DNA of 14,592 nucleotides from an uncultured Collinsella sp. (GCA_900545995.1 URBM01000034.1:1-14592); one strand, 5' to 3'; numbered from the stretch's first letter, positions 6,558 to 13,060 are shown. Numbers and translations: made by a program. Notes: generated by a model from the letters alone, not told the origin.

Positions 6558-7748
6558 TTACTCAATGATCGTGGAGACGATGCCCGAACCGACGGTGTGG
6601 CCGCCCTCGCGGATAGCGAAGCGCAGGCCCTCCTCCATGGCGATCGGGTGGATGAGGTCGCCCTCGATGGTGATGTGGTCACCAGGCATAGCCATCTCGG
6701 TGCCCTCGGGGAGCTTGACCGTACCGGTAACGTCGGTGGTACGGAAGTAGAACTGAGGACGATAACCATCGAAGAACGGGGTGTGACGGCCGCCCTCCTC
6801 CTTGGTCAGAACGTAGATCTCGCCGGTGAACTTGGTGTGCGGGGTAACCGAACCGGGCTTGCAGAGAACCTGGCCGCGCTCGATGTCCTCGCGCTTGATG
6901 CCGCGGAGCAGCAGACCGACGTTGTCACCAGCCTCGCAGAAGTCCATGGACTTACGGAACATCTCGATACCGGTAACGACGGTGTTCTGGGTATCCTTGA
7001 TGCCGACGATCTCGACGGGCTCGTTGAGCTTGAGCTCACCGCGCTCGACACGGCCGGTAGCAACGGTACCACGGCCAGAGATGGTCATAACGTCCTCAAC
7101 GGCCATCAGGAAGGGGAGGTCGTTGTTACGAGCAGGCGTCGGGATGTACTCGTCGACGGCCTTCATGAGCTCGCGGATAGCGTCCATCCACTTGGCGTCG
7201 CCCTCGAGAGCGCCCAGAGCGGAACCACGGATGACGGGGATGTCGTCGCCGGGGAAATCGTACTCGGAGAGGAGCTCACGGGTCTCCATCTCGACGAGGT
7301 CGATGAGCTCGTCATCGTCGACCATGTCGCACTTGTTCAAGAAGACGACGATGTAGGGAACGCCGACCTGACGGGCGAGCAGGATGTGCTCGCGAGTCTG
7401 AGCCATGGGGCCGTCGGTAGCGGCGATGACCAGGATAGCGCCGTCCATCTGAGCAGCACCGGAGATCATGTTCTTGACGTAGTCAGCGTGGCCCGGGCAG
7501 TCAACGTGAGCGTAGTGACGGGCAGCGGTCTCGTACTCAACGTGGGAGACGGAAATCGTAATGCCGCGCTCGCGCTCCTCGGGAGCCTTGTCGATGTTCT
7601 CGAACGCAGTGAAGTCAGCCTTGCAGCCCTCGGTCTCGGAGAGAACCTTGGTGATGGCAGCGGTCAGCGTGGTCTTGCCGTGGTCGACGTGACCAATGGT
7701 GCCGATGTTAACATGCGGCTTAGTGCGCTCAAACTTCTCTTTGGCCAT
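6558..7748 (-). CDS. tuf: Elongation factor Tu
   Basis: EF-Tu carries aminoacyl-tRNA to the ribosomal A site as a GTP complex. The 396-residue product matches the family length. GTPase motifs seen are GHVDHGKT (19-26), the switch I ERERGITI region (58-65), DCPGHAD (83-89), NKCD (138-141) and a later GSAL. Domains 2 and 3 follow, with GRGTVATGRVERG and the C-terminal EGGHTVGSGIV. GAGGAGGG lies 4 bases before the ATG. It is co-transcribed after tRNA-Tyr, tRNA-Thr and tRNA-Met, recalling the tRNA-tufB operon of E. coli. Codon use is extremely biased, which produces long spurious open frames on the opposite strand. Confidence 0.99.
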   Translation of the reverse strand: MAKEKFERTKPHVNIGTIGHVDHGKTTLTAAITKVLSETEGCKADFTAFENIDKAPEERERGITISVSHVEYETAARHYAHVDCPGHADYVKNMISGAAQMDGAILVIAATDGPMAQTREHILLARQVGVPYIVVFLNKCDMVDDDELIDLVEMETRELLSEYDFPGDDIPVIRGSALGALEGDAKWMDAIRELMKAVDEYIPTPARNNDLPFLMAVEDVMTISGRGTVATGRVERGELKLNEPVEIVGIKDTQNTVVTGIEMFRKSMDFCEAGDNVGLLLRGIKREDIERGQVLCKPGSVTPHTKFTGEIYVLTKEEGGRHTPFFDGYRPQFYFRTTDVTGTVKLPEGTEMAMPGDHITIEGDLIHPIAMEEGLRFAIREGGHTVGSGIVSTIIE

Positions 7749-7802
7749 AAAGCCCTCCTCTTAACAGGTCGTCCCCGGACGGGACTTTGCCTTTATACCA
7801 TA

Positions 7803-7833
7803 GTGGCCTCTCAACATACTATTGAGAAGCCAC
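7803..7833 (-). other. Hairpin between tRNA-Met and tuf
   Basis: GTGGCCTCTCAA (7803-7814) pairs with TTGAGAAGCCAC (7822-7833), giving a 12-bp stem with one wobble and a 7-base loop. It begins 11 bases past the tRNA-Met 3' end. No U-tract follows on either strand, so it is probably a processing or stability hairpin of the tuf leader rather than a terminator. Confidence 0.6.
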
Positions 7834-7844
7834 CGTGTTACCTA

Positions 7845-7921
7845 TGGTAGCGGTGACTGGATTCGAACCAGTGACGCCACGGGTATGAACCGTGTGCTCT
7901 AACCAACTGAGCTACACCGCC
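7845..7921 (-). tRNA. tRNA-Met (anticodon CAU), elongator type
   Basis: The acceptor GGCGGTG pairs with CACCGCT (with a G-U first pair), the discriminator is A and CCA is encoded (7845-7847). The anticodon arm is CACGGTTCATACCGTG and the T arm carries GGTTCGAATCC. The pairing at 1-72 and the arms fit an elongator rather than an initiator. It is 3 bases from tRNA-Thr. Confidence 0.95.
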
Positions 7922-7924
7922 GGA

Positions 7925-8000
7925 TGGAGCCTGCAACCAGACTTGAACTGGTGACCTCTTCGTTACCAACGAAGTGCTCTACCGACTGAGCTATACAGGC
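7925..8000 (-). tRNA. tRNA-Thr (anticodon GGU)
   Basis: The acceptor GCCTGTA pairs with TGCAGGC, the discriminator is U and CCA is encoded (7925-7927). The anticodon arm is CTTCGTTGGTAACGAAG with GGT in the loop. It lies between tRNA-Tyr and tRNA-Met in the tuf unit. Confidence 0.96.
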
Positions 8001-8010
8001 ACTTGACGGG

Positions 8011-8092
8011 TGGGAGCTATAGGATTCGAACCTATGTAGGCAGAGCCAACGGGTTTACAGCCCGTCCCCATTAACCACTCGGGCAAACTCCC
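8011..8092 (-). tRNA. tRNA-Tyr (anticodon GUA)
   Basis: This is a class II tRNA with a long variable arm. The acceptor GGGAGTT pairs with AGCTCCC, the anticodon arm is ACGGGCTGTAAACCCGT, and the T arm carries GGTTCGAATCC. Unlike the other four tRNAs in the window, the bases after discriminator A are CCC, not CCA, so the tail must be completed by the CCA-adding enzyme. It is the first RNA of the tuf unit. Confidence 0.95.
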
Positions 8093-8154
8093 AATCGTTC
8101 AAGTATCCGCAGGTCCTTTGGTCTTTTGGACCGCCGCCCCCGCGAACGAAGAAG

Positions 8155-8184
8155 ATAATACGATGCCACCTTGGTGGCTGTCAA
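8155..8184 (-). promoter_or_regulatory. Promoter of the tRNA-Tyr/Thr/Met-tuf unit
   Basis: On the minus strand, TTGACA (8184-8179) is followed after 18 bases by TATTAT (8160-8155). The spacer holds an inverted repeat, GCCACC (8165-8170) with GGTGGC (8173-8178), that could bind a regulator or shape the spacer. The upstream 18 bases (8194-8177) are identical to those at the rpmG promoter. Confidence 0.85.
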
Positions 8185-8246
8185 CGAAAACCTCTAGATA
8201 CACGGTGCCGGGCGTATCTATATAGCCGTGACCTGTGCGAATTGAA

Positions 8247-8258
8247 GGGAGCGCTCCC
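8247..8258. promoter_or_regulatory. LacI-family operator-like palindrome (CebR/CelR type)
   Basis: GGGAGCGCTCCC is a perfect 12-bp palindrome. It equals the core of the 14-bp operator TGGGAGCGCTCCCA, known from CebR/CelR cellobiose regulators of actinobacteria. The flanking bases differ here (A and G). A TTGACA lies 12 bases further on the plus strand (8271-8276), but its possible -10 (TTTATT, 8295-8300) is weak and no gene follows on that strand. Function is uncertain. Confidence 0.4.
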
Positions 8259-8329
8259 GCAAACTGCCTATTGACAACTTATAGGAGCGTCGGTTTTATT
8301 GAATTTGGATATGAAGGACAGTGGTTTTG

Positions 8330-8390
8330 GATACTGAGGTGACGTTTCCCAAGGTAACACTTTGCTGTAGTGGAGTACACCTTCAGTATC
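8330..8390. repeat. Imperfect inverted repeat in non-coding region
   Basis: GATACTGA (8330-8337) plus GGTG (8338-8341) pairs with CACC (8378-8381) and TCAGTATC (8383-8390), with one bulged base. The 36-base interior has no reading frame of note. The rest of 8185-8551 holds no gene I can support. Confidence 0.45.
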
Positions 8391-8458
8391 GAACTTCGAT
8401 ACCAGCTTATTTGCACCTATATATAGGTCGAGATCGGGGCTTCCACGCCACGATCGAG

Positions 8459-8516
8459 CGTGGATTATCTCCCACTTTTAGCGCGGCTCTAAGGCCAAAG
8501 TGGCAGATTATCCACG
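8459..8516. repeat. Long hairpin repeat flanking the beta-glycoside cassette (left)
   Basis: Arms 8459-8478 and 8497-8516 match as reverse complements at 18 of 20 positions, with an 18-base loop. Complementarity continues outward through GAG/TTC-type bases. Bases 8507-8526 match 12560-12579, beyond the far end of the cassette, at 18 of 20 positions, and ATCCACGCTCGA-like sequence recurs at 12614-12625. It is a dispersed repeat that could also act as a terminator-like structure after the RpiR gene. Confidence 0.7.
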
Positions 8517-8551
8517 TTCATTCTCCAGGCGAGAGAACTGTAAAGCCGCAA

Positions 8552-9385
8552 CTACTCGGGCCAGGCCAAAGTAGACCCATAAAGCGGCTCCCCCTTGGTG
8601 CAGGGGTAGCGACTCAAGTAACACGACGATAGCAAGTCGAAAAAATAAGTCATGGCGTATTTCGAATAAACGCCGAGTCGGTCAATTCCGTTTCCCGCAT
8701 TACCAAGACGATATACACGGTCAAAAGACCTCGATTTGTCATCGTTGCTAAACGCAGTAATTAGAATCTTCCTGCCCGAACGGCAATCAAGATACTCACG
8801 CGCCTGTGACGCAAATAGCCCGGAGACCGATACGAGAATTATCAATGACTGCGAAGCGTCTCCCATGTTTTTCAATTCCGCGACGTTAGCCCCAGCAACT
8901 ATGCGAACTATCTTGCCCGCATAAAACATTTCCTGCTGAAATCGTACGAGATTGGCGCTCACATTATTGGTGCACCAGATTTCAACGTTTTTATGGCCAT
9001 CAATTTCGTCGACAAGATGCTTAATAGCGATATCGGACACGCCGCTTTCAACCTCAGCGAACATCTCGATCATGCGAACGTCGAGCTCTGCCCTGTACTC
9101 CTCGTAGCCAAATTCCTCCTCTCGATGGCTTAAGTCGCTTGGAAAGACTGACTGAGTAAATGATTCTTTCAAATCGCTAAGAGACTGGTAGCCCAATCGA
9201 TTGCAGAAACGACGAACAGCGGAACGAGTCACGAATGCATCGCGGGTTATTGCGGCAACATTGATTTCGCTCGAACGCCTAATGTGAGCGATGAGATATC
9301 GAGCGATGGCGGCATCGTTTGACCCAAACTCGCTGTTGATGATGGAGCTAATGCGATTGAGCACATCGAAGTCATTGATATTCAC
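8552..9385 (-). CDS. RpiR/MurR-family transcriptional regulator
   Basis: This 277-residue regulator has an N-terminal RpiR helix-turn-helix (about 10-75; VAAITRDAFVTRSAVRRFCNRLGY forms the HTH core). A C-terminal SIS sugar-phosphate-binding domain follows (about 120-255, with ILVSVSGLFASQ in place of the usual SxSGxT loop). The start is taken as GTG at 9385 because AGAGGG lies 5 bases before it. An upstream in-frame ATG at 9424 would add 13 residues but has no ribosome site. It is divergent from the GH1-PTS operon, so it is likely its local regulator, sensing a phosphorylated sugar produced by the pathway. The activator or repressor role is not readable from the sequence. Confidence 0.88.
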   Translation of the reverse strand: MNINDFDVLNRISSIINSEFGSNDAAIARYLIAHIRRSSEINVAAITRDAFVTRSAVRRFCNRLGYQSLSDLKESFTQSVFPSDLSHREEEFGYEEYRAELDVRMIEMFAEVESGVSDIAIKHLVDEIDGHKNVEIWCTNNVSANLVRFQQEMFYAGKIVRIVAGANVAELKNMGDASQSLIILVSVSGLFASQAREYLDCRSGRKILITAFSNDDKSRSFDRVYRLGNAGNGIDRLGVYSKYAMTYFFDLLSSCYLSRYPCTKGEPLYGSTLAWPE

Positions 9386-9427
9386 GTGATCCCTCTTTCC
9401 GCTCTCCTCGAAATCATGGTTCATTTA

Positions 9428-9465
9428 TTGAATCAAACAGCTTTGGTCGTTCTCCTATGATTCAA
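9428..9465. promoter_or_regulatory. Candidate operator in the RpiR/GH1 divergent region
   Basis: TTGAATCA (9428-9435) and TGATTCAA (9458-9465) are exact inverted repeats, 30 bases centre to centre (about three helical turns). They lie in the region between the RpiR start and the GH1 start. A second palindrome, TGACGTCA (9472-9479), is next to it. They are plausible regulator sites. I could not define a convincing promoter pair here. Confidence 0.5.
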
Positions 9466-9538
9466 ATCAGTTGACGTCATCTTAATCATAATTCCGCCAC
9501 ACGTATCCACCGTGTTTTGAGTGATGGAAAGGGGATTC

Positions 9539-10957
9539 ATGGGCAACGTGAACAACATGCCGTTTCTCTGGGGTTCCGCCACGGCGTCTTATCAGTGCGA
9601 GGGTGCCTGGAACGAAGACGGCAAAGGCCTTGGTGAGTGGGATTTCTTTAGCCACACAAGCAATAAGAACATCAACCATGTTGACGGTGATGTATCTTGC
9701 GACTTCTACCATCGCTATGAAGAAGATATCCGCATGATGAAAGAAGGCGGACAAAACACCTATCGCTTCTCTCTTTCATGGAGTCGAATCATCCCCACGG
9801 GTATCGGCGAAGTGAATGAAGAGGGTATCGATTTTTATAATCGGGTCATTGATTGCTGCCTCGAAAATGGCATAGAGCCCAACGTTACGCTGTTCCATTA
9901 CGATCTGCCATTCACGCTTGCTTGCAAAGGCGGATGGCTGAACAACGACATGGCAGAGTGGTTCTGCAAATACGCCAAGATTTGCTTTGAGCGCTTTGGA
10001 GACCGCGTCAAAATCTGGGCTACCGTTAACGAGCCGCATTTCTACAGCTACTGCGTAAACATGTTGGGCAACTATCCCCCCAATCGATCGCTCGATGTTC
10101 AGTCGTACATGCAGTTTCAGTACAACCTGATGCGCGCAAGCGCACTCGCAGTCCGAGCATATCGTCAAATGGGCTACGACGGCATCATCGGCGCCGTCCA
10201 CGATGGCGGCGTTGTCGAACTCGACCCGGCAACCGAGCACCCCGATGACGTATTTCGATACGCAGACTTTTTCGCCAATCGCATGATTCTGGCACCAGCA
10301 CTTCAGGGTCAACTGCCGCCAGAAATGGACGAAATCCTTGAAAAACTTGGCGTCTCGCTCTATCGATCCCCAAATGACGTAGAAGAATTCAGAGACGGTA
10401 AAGTCGATTTTATTGGACTCAACGTGTATTGCCGAGAGTATGTAACCGACTGGCACGGTGGAGAGCTTGCCGTTTCGGCGAACAATAAGGGCGGTTCGAG
10501 CAAAAAGGTCGAAGGAAAATGCATTGCACCCTTGTTTGAAAGCGCCCGCGACAGCAATGTTCCCCGCAATAAATGGGGCCGCGAAATACTCCCAAGTTGC
10601 ATGTATTCAACCATCATGGATGTCCATGAGCGCTATGACGCGCCCCGCATCTTTATTACGGAAAACGGACATGGCGCCTATGAGCAACCAGACGCAGACG
10701 GAATGATCCACGATGATGACCGCATCGAGCTTCTGGGCCAGTTCATCGAGCACATGATGAGGGCTAAGCGCGACGGCGCACGCGTTGAGGGCTACTACCT
10801 TTGGTCGACGATGGATCTGTATAGCTGGATCAACGGCTACGAAAAACGATACGGACTTGTCCATATCGACTTCGAGAACAATCTGGAGCGCACCCCCAAA
10901 AAGAGCTGGTATTGGTACCGAGACCTTATCTCGAAGTATCAGGAGCAGGAAGGTTAG
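9539..10957 (+). CDS. GH1 family 6-phospho-beta-glycosidase
   Basis: This 472-residue retaining glycosidase of GH1 hydrolyses a beta-linked phosphorylated disaccharide in the cytoplasm. It starts with the family FLWGSATASYQCEGAW. The acid/base glutamate is in TVNEP (E165) and the nucleophile is in ITENG (E375). Near the C-terminus, SWINGYEKRYG (429-439) carries Ser, Lys and Tyr at the positions that bind the 6-phosphate in LacG-type enzymes. The Trp after Ser is, in LacG, linked to galactoside preference. It is therefore a phospho-glycosidase, with 6-phospho-beta-galactoside or mixed specificity possible. The start is taken at 9539, 4 bases after AAAGGGG. Upstream GTG 9521 and ATG 9524 are in frame but have no ribosome site. 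The PTS gene follows after 9 bases. Confidence 0.92.
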   Translation: MGNVNNMPFLWGSATASYQCEGAWNEDGKGLGEWDFFSHTSNKNINHVDGDVSCDFYHRYEEDIRMMKEGGQNTYRFSLSWSRIIPTGIGEVNEEGIDFYNRVIDCCLENGIEPNVTLFHYDLPFTLACKGGWLNNDMAEWFCKYAKICFERFGDRVKIWATVNEPHFYSYCVNMLGNYPPNRSLDVQSYMQFQYNLMRASALAVRAYRQMGYDGIIGAVHDGGVVELDPATEHPDDVFRYADFFANRMILAPALQGQLPPEMDEILEKLGVSLYRSPNDVEEFRDGKVDFIGLNVYCREYVTDWHGGELAVSANNKGGSSKKVEGKCIAPLFESARDSNVPRNKWGREILPSCMYSTIMDVHERYDAPRIFITENGHGAYEQPDADGMIHDDDRIELLGQFIEHMMRAKRDGARVEGYYLWSTMDLYSWINGYEKRYGLVHIDFENNLERTPKKSWYWYRDLISKYQEQEG

Positions 10958-10966
10958 GAGAAAGAG

Positions 10967-12367
10967 ATGAAATATCAGGCAATGTCCGAAACAGTCCTAA
11001 AGGCTGTTGGCGGCAAAGAGAACATTACATCGGTAACTCATTGTGCGACGCGCCTTCGCATCGACGCACGAGACACCTCGATCATCGATCTCCAGCTCGC
11101 CAAATCGGCCGACCAGGCGCTCGGGGCAGTAGTCAGCGGTGGCCAGCTTCAGGTGATCATCGGCCCCAACGTCACCGAGGCTTACAACGACTTCCTCGAC
11201 TTCGCGGGAATCGAAGTCGGCGGAGGCGCGGTTGCCGACGATGCCCAAACCGCCAAGGATCTTGCAGAGGGTATCAAAAGCGGCAACACTGCCATGAGCC
11301 TAGTTGAGAAATTCGGAAATGTCTCCGCACAGGTATTCATGCCCATCGTCCCGGCGCTCATCGTTGGCGGACTCATTCTTTCGATCAAGAATCTCCTGGT
11401 CAATTATTGTGGATTGAGCACCGATAGCGGAACCGCCCAGGTTCTGCTGGCGATCTTCAGCGCCTCATTTAGCTTCCTGCCCGTTTACCTCGGCTATCAG
11501 CTCGCCGCCGTCATGAAGATGCAGCCTATCATGGGCGCACTGCTGGGCGCAATCATGATTAGCTCGTCTATTAGCGGTGCTGAGGGTCTCGACTTTCTTG
11601 GCATCCCCATCCCGACGAATGACTACTCGAGCACGGTGGTGCCAATCGTACTGGGCGTTGTGTTCATGTACTTTGTTGATCGCGGTCTTCAGAAAATCAT
11701 CCCCGACATTACCAAACTGTTCTTGAAGCCGCTGCTCACCATGTTCATCGTCGTGCCTGTTGAGCTGATTATCCTCGGCCCCGCCGGCAGCATGATGGGC
11801 TACGCGCTGAGTGATGCCGCCACGTGGCTCATGGATAACGTGGCATTTATCGCTACTCCAATCCTTGCAGCCCTTAACCCCTATTTTGTCATGCTCGGTC
11901 TTGATAAGGCCTACATCGCGATCGAAGTTACGAGCTTGGCGCAGCTCGGCTGGGCGCCCATCATCTTTGGCTTCATCTCAAACCTCTGCATTGGCGGCAC
12001 GAGTCTCGCCTTGGCAACTGCAATGAAAGGCAACAAGGAGAAGAGAGGTATGGTCACCACGGTTGCCGTCACCGCACTTTGCGGCGTAACTGAGCCCGCA
12101 TTTTACGGCTGCCTCATCGAGCGTCCCCGCCTGCTTGTCGGCACGGCAATCGGCGCCCTCTGCGCGGGACTCCCTGCAGGTATCTTCGTCCTGAAGGAAT
12201 ATGTTGCGGGAGCATGCCCCGGTCTTCTTTCTGCGCTGATCTTTATCGCTCCCGATGGATCCATGGGCAACTTCGTACTGGCGTGCGTTGTCGCCGTCAT
12301 CGCCATCGTCGTCTCGTTCATCGCTGCACGCGTGATTATCAAGAAGAATCCCAACTATATTGAGTAA
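10967..12367 (+). CDS. PTS beta-glucoside-type EIIBC permease, no EIIA
   Basis: This membrane permease imports and phosphorylates a sugar through the phosphotransferase system. The N-terminal EIIB domain (1-80) has the phosphorylated cysteine C26 in THCATRLR. The EIIC domain (about 110-460) has roughly ten hydrophobic segments and GVTEPAFYG (373-381). At 466 residues it lacks the C-terminal EIIA present in 600-plus-residue BglF/BglP proteins, so phosphate must come from an EIIA encoded elsewhere. In the segment where I recall a GLH motif in BglF-like permeases, this protein reads GLDKAYIAIE. AGGAG lies 6 bases before the ATG. It is the second gene after the GH1 enzyme, and together they form a transport-and-hydrolysis operon. 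Confidence 0.92.
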   Translation: MKYQAMSETVLKAVGGKENITSVTHCATRLRIDARDTSIIDLQLAKSADQALGAVVSGGQLQVIIGPNVTEAYNDFLDFAGIEVGGGAVADDAQTAKDLAEGIKSGNTAMSLVEKFGNVSAQVFMPIVPALIVGGLILSIKNLLVNYCGLSTDSGTAQVLLAIFSASFSFLPVYLGYQLAAVMKMQPIMGALLGAIMISSSISGAEGLDFLGIPIPTNDYSSTVVPIVLGVVFMYFVDRGLQKIIPDITKLFLKPLLTMFIVVPVELIILGPAGSMMGYALSDAATWLMDNVAFIATPILAALNPYFVMLGLDKAYIAIEVTSLAQLGWAPIIFGFISNLCIGGTSLALATAMKGNKEKRGMVTTVAVTALCGVTEPAFYGCLIERPRLLVGTAIGALCAGLPAGIFVLKEYVAGACPGLLSALIFIAPDGSMGNFVLACVVAVIAIVVSFIAARVIIKKNPNYIE

Positions 12368-12468
12368 ATGCCCGCTGTTTGCATTGGGGACATCCTCGGC
12401 AGACCGTTAGCAAGAACCCAAGAAGTCCCTTAGGGGCTCGATTAATCCATTCGGATTCCTGAGGCACA

Positions 12469-12508
12469 AACGACCTCGATTCCACAATGAAATCGGGGTC
12501 GTTGTTTC
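12469..12508 (+). terminator. Terminator of the GH1-PTS operon
   Basis: AACGACCTCGATT (12469-12481) pairs with AATCGGGGTCGTT (12491-12503), giving a 13-bp stem with one wobble and a 9-base loop. GTTTC follows on the plus strand. It lies about 100 bases after the PTS stop. The short T-tract makes it moderate in strength. Confidence 0.75.
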
Positions 12509-12559
12509 TGAAGCCTTCGATAGACAATCGGTGTTTACCTTAGCTCCCTATCCAAGTTA

Positions 12560-12627
12560 ATTATCCACGCTCGTTCTCCGGCCGGCAGATTTTCTTCTCT
12601 CGCGTGTCCAGAAATCCACGCTCGAGC
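12560..12627. repeat. Repeat related to 8459-8526, right of the cassette
   Basis: Bases 12560-12579 match 8507-8526 at 18 of 20 positions, in the same orientation. AATCCACGCTCGAG recurs about 50 bases further (12613-12626). Long hairpin arms like those on the left are not obvious, so this may be a degraded or partial copy. Confidence 0.6.
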
Positions 12628-12660
12628 AGGACGTCCAGGTCCGCGCCCGCCCTTGTCTCG

Positions 12661-12705
12661 ATCTGTAACAGCAAGAGGCCTATTCCGCTTCTACATGTTA
12701 CAGAT
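12661..12705. repeat. Inverted-repeat unit 1 (ATCTGTAACA arms)
   Basis: ATCTGTAACA (12661-12670) and TGTTACAGAT (12696-12705) are exact reverse complements around 25 bases. The same design recurs 80 bases downstream. No gene is nearby on either strand that it obviously serves. Confidence 0.75.
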
Positions 12706-12740
12706 CAAGATATTCCTAAAACACCCTAAGTTTCATCTCA

Positions 12741-12785
12741 ATCTGTAACAGTTAGATGCCAAATATCGGTCTTGGTGTTACAGAT
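12741..12785. repeat. Inverted-repeat unit 2 (ATCTGTAACA arms)
   Basis: This unit has the same 10-base arms as unit 1 (extended to 11 by A12740/T12786) and the same 25-base interior length. About half of the interior positions, including an AGA.GCC pattern, agree with unit 1, so the two are diverged copies rather than chance. Confidence 0.75.
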
Positions 12786-12850
12786 TTAGACAAACTGGAG
12801 GACGAGACAAACCAAAAACGGGATGGGCGCTAACCCGATGGCGCACCACC

Positions 12851-12891
12851 TAAATAGAAACGGGCCCTGTCCCATATAGAGACAGAGCCCG
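12851..12891 (-). terminator. Terminator after tRNA-Thr(UGU)
   Basis: CGGGC (12861-12865) pairs with GCCCG (12887-12891). After one mismatch, CTGTC (12867-12871) pairs with GACAG (12881-12885) around a 9-base loop. On the minus strand it is followed by TTTCTATTTA. It begins 9 bases past the tRNA 3' end. Confidence 0.85.
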
Positions 12892-12900
12892 AAACTCTCA

Positions 12901-12975
12901 TGGAGCCAGTGACAGGAATCGAACCTGCAACCCACTGATTACAAATCAGTTGCGCTACCGTTGCGCCACACTGGC
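12901..12975 (-). tRNA. tRNA-Thr (anticodon UGU)
   Basis: The acceptor GCCAGTG pairs with CACTGGC, the discriminator is U and CCA is encoded (12901-12903). The anticodon arm is ACTGATTTGTAATCAGT with TGT in the loop, reading ACA codons. The T arm carries GGTTCGATTCC. It is a single-gene unit with its own promoter and terminator, and differs from the GGU isoacceptor at 7925-8000. Confidence 0.95.
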
Positions 12976-13005
12976 ACACTTGGCGCTTTCGCGCGAAGCC
13001 AGATA

Positions 13006-13034
13006 AGAATAAAGGAATTGCGGACGAGGCGCAA
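13006..13034 (-). promoter_or_regulatory. Candidate promoter of tRNA-Thr(UGU)
   Basis: On the minus strand, TTGCGC (13034-13029) and TATTCT (13011-13006) lie 17 bases apart, about 30 bases before the mature tRNA. A GC-rich hairpin-prone stretch (GGCTTCGCGCGAAAGCGCC) lies between, in the likely 5' leader. Confidence 0.55.
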
Positions 13035-13060
13035 CAGGCCCTTCGACCGACCACATCTCA

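Noticed and set aside
6519..7850. 443-codon plus-strand open frame opposite tuf
   Set aside because: It is the mirror frame of a very highly biased tuf gene, rich in Leu/Val/Asp/Gly, with no recognisable domain.
8321..8632. 103-codon plus-strand frame overlapping the RpiR 3' end
   Set aside because: It runs through the hairpin repeat into the antisense of RpiR, with no ribosome site or family resemblance.
9521..9538. Upstream GTG/ATG starts for the GH1 gene
   Set aside because: No ribosome site precedes them, whereas the purine-rich AAAGGGG is correctly placed for the ATG at 9539.
12339..12527. 62-codon minus-strand frame over the PTS terminator
   Set aside because: It overlaps the terminator hairpin and the PTS 3' end, with no family resemblance.
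12661..12785. Possible CRISPR array
   Set aside because: There are only two units, made of inverted arms rather than direct repeats with unique spacers, and no cas genes are present.
12901..12975. tRNA-Thr as attachment site of an integrated element
   Set aside because: No integrase gene and no repeated copy of the tRNA 3' end is visible in the window.
12830..13054. 74-codon minus-strand frame across tRNA-Thr
   Set aside because: It covers a clear tRNA gene and its terminator.
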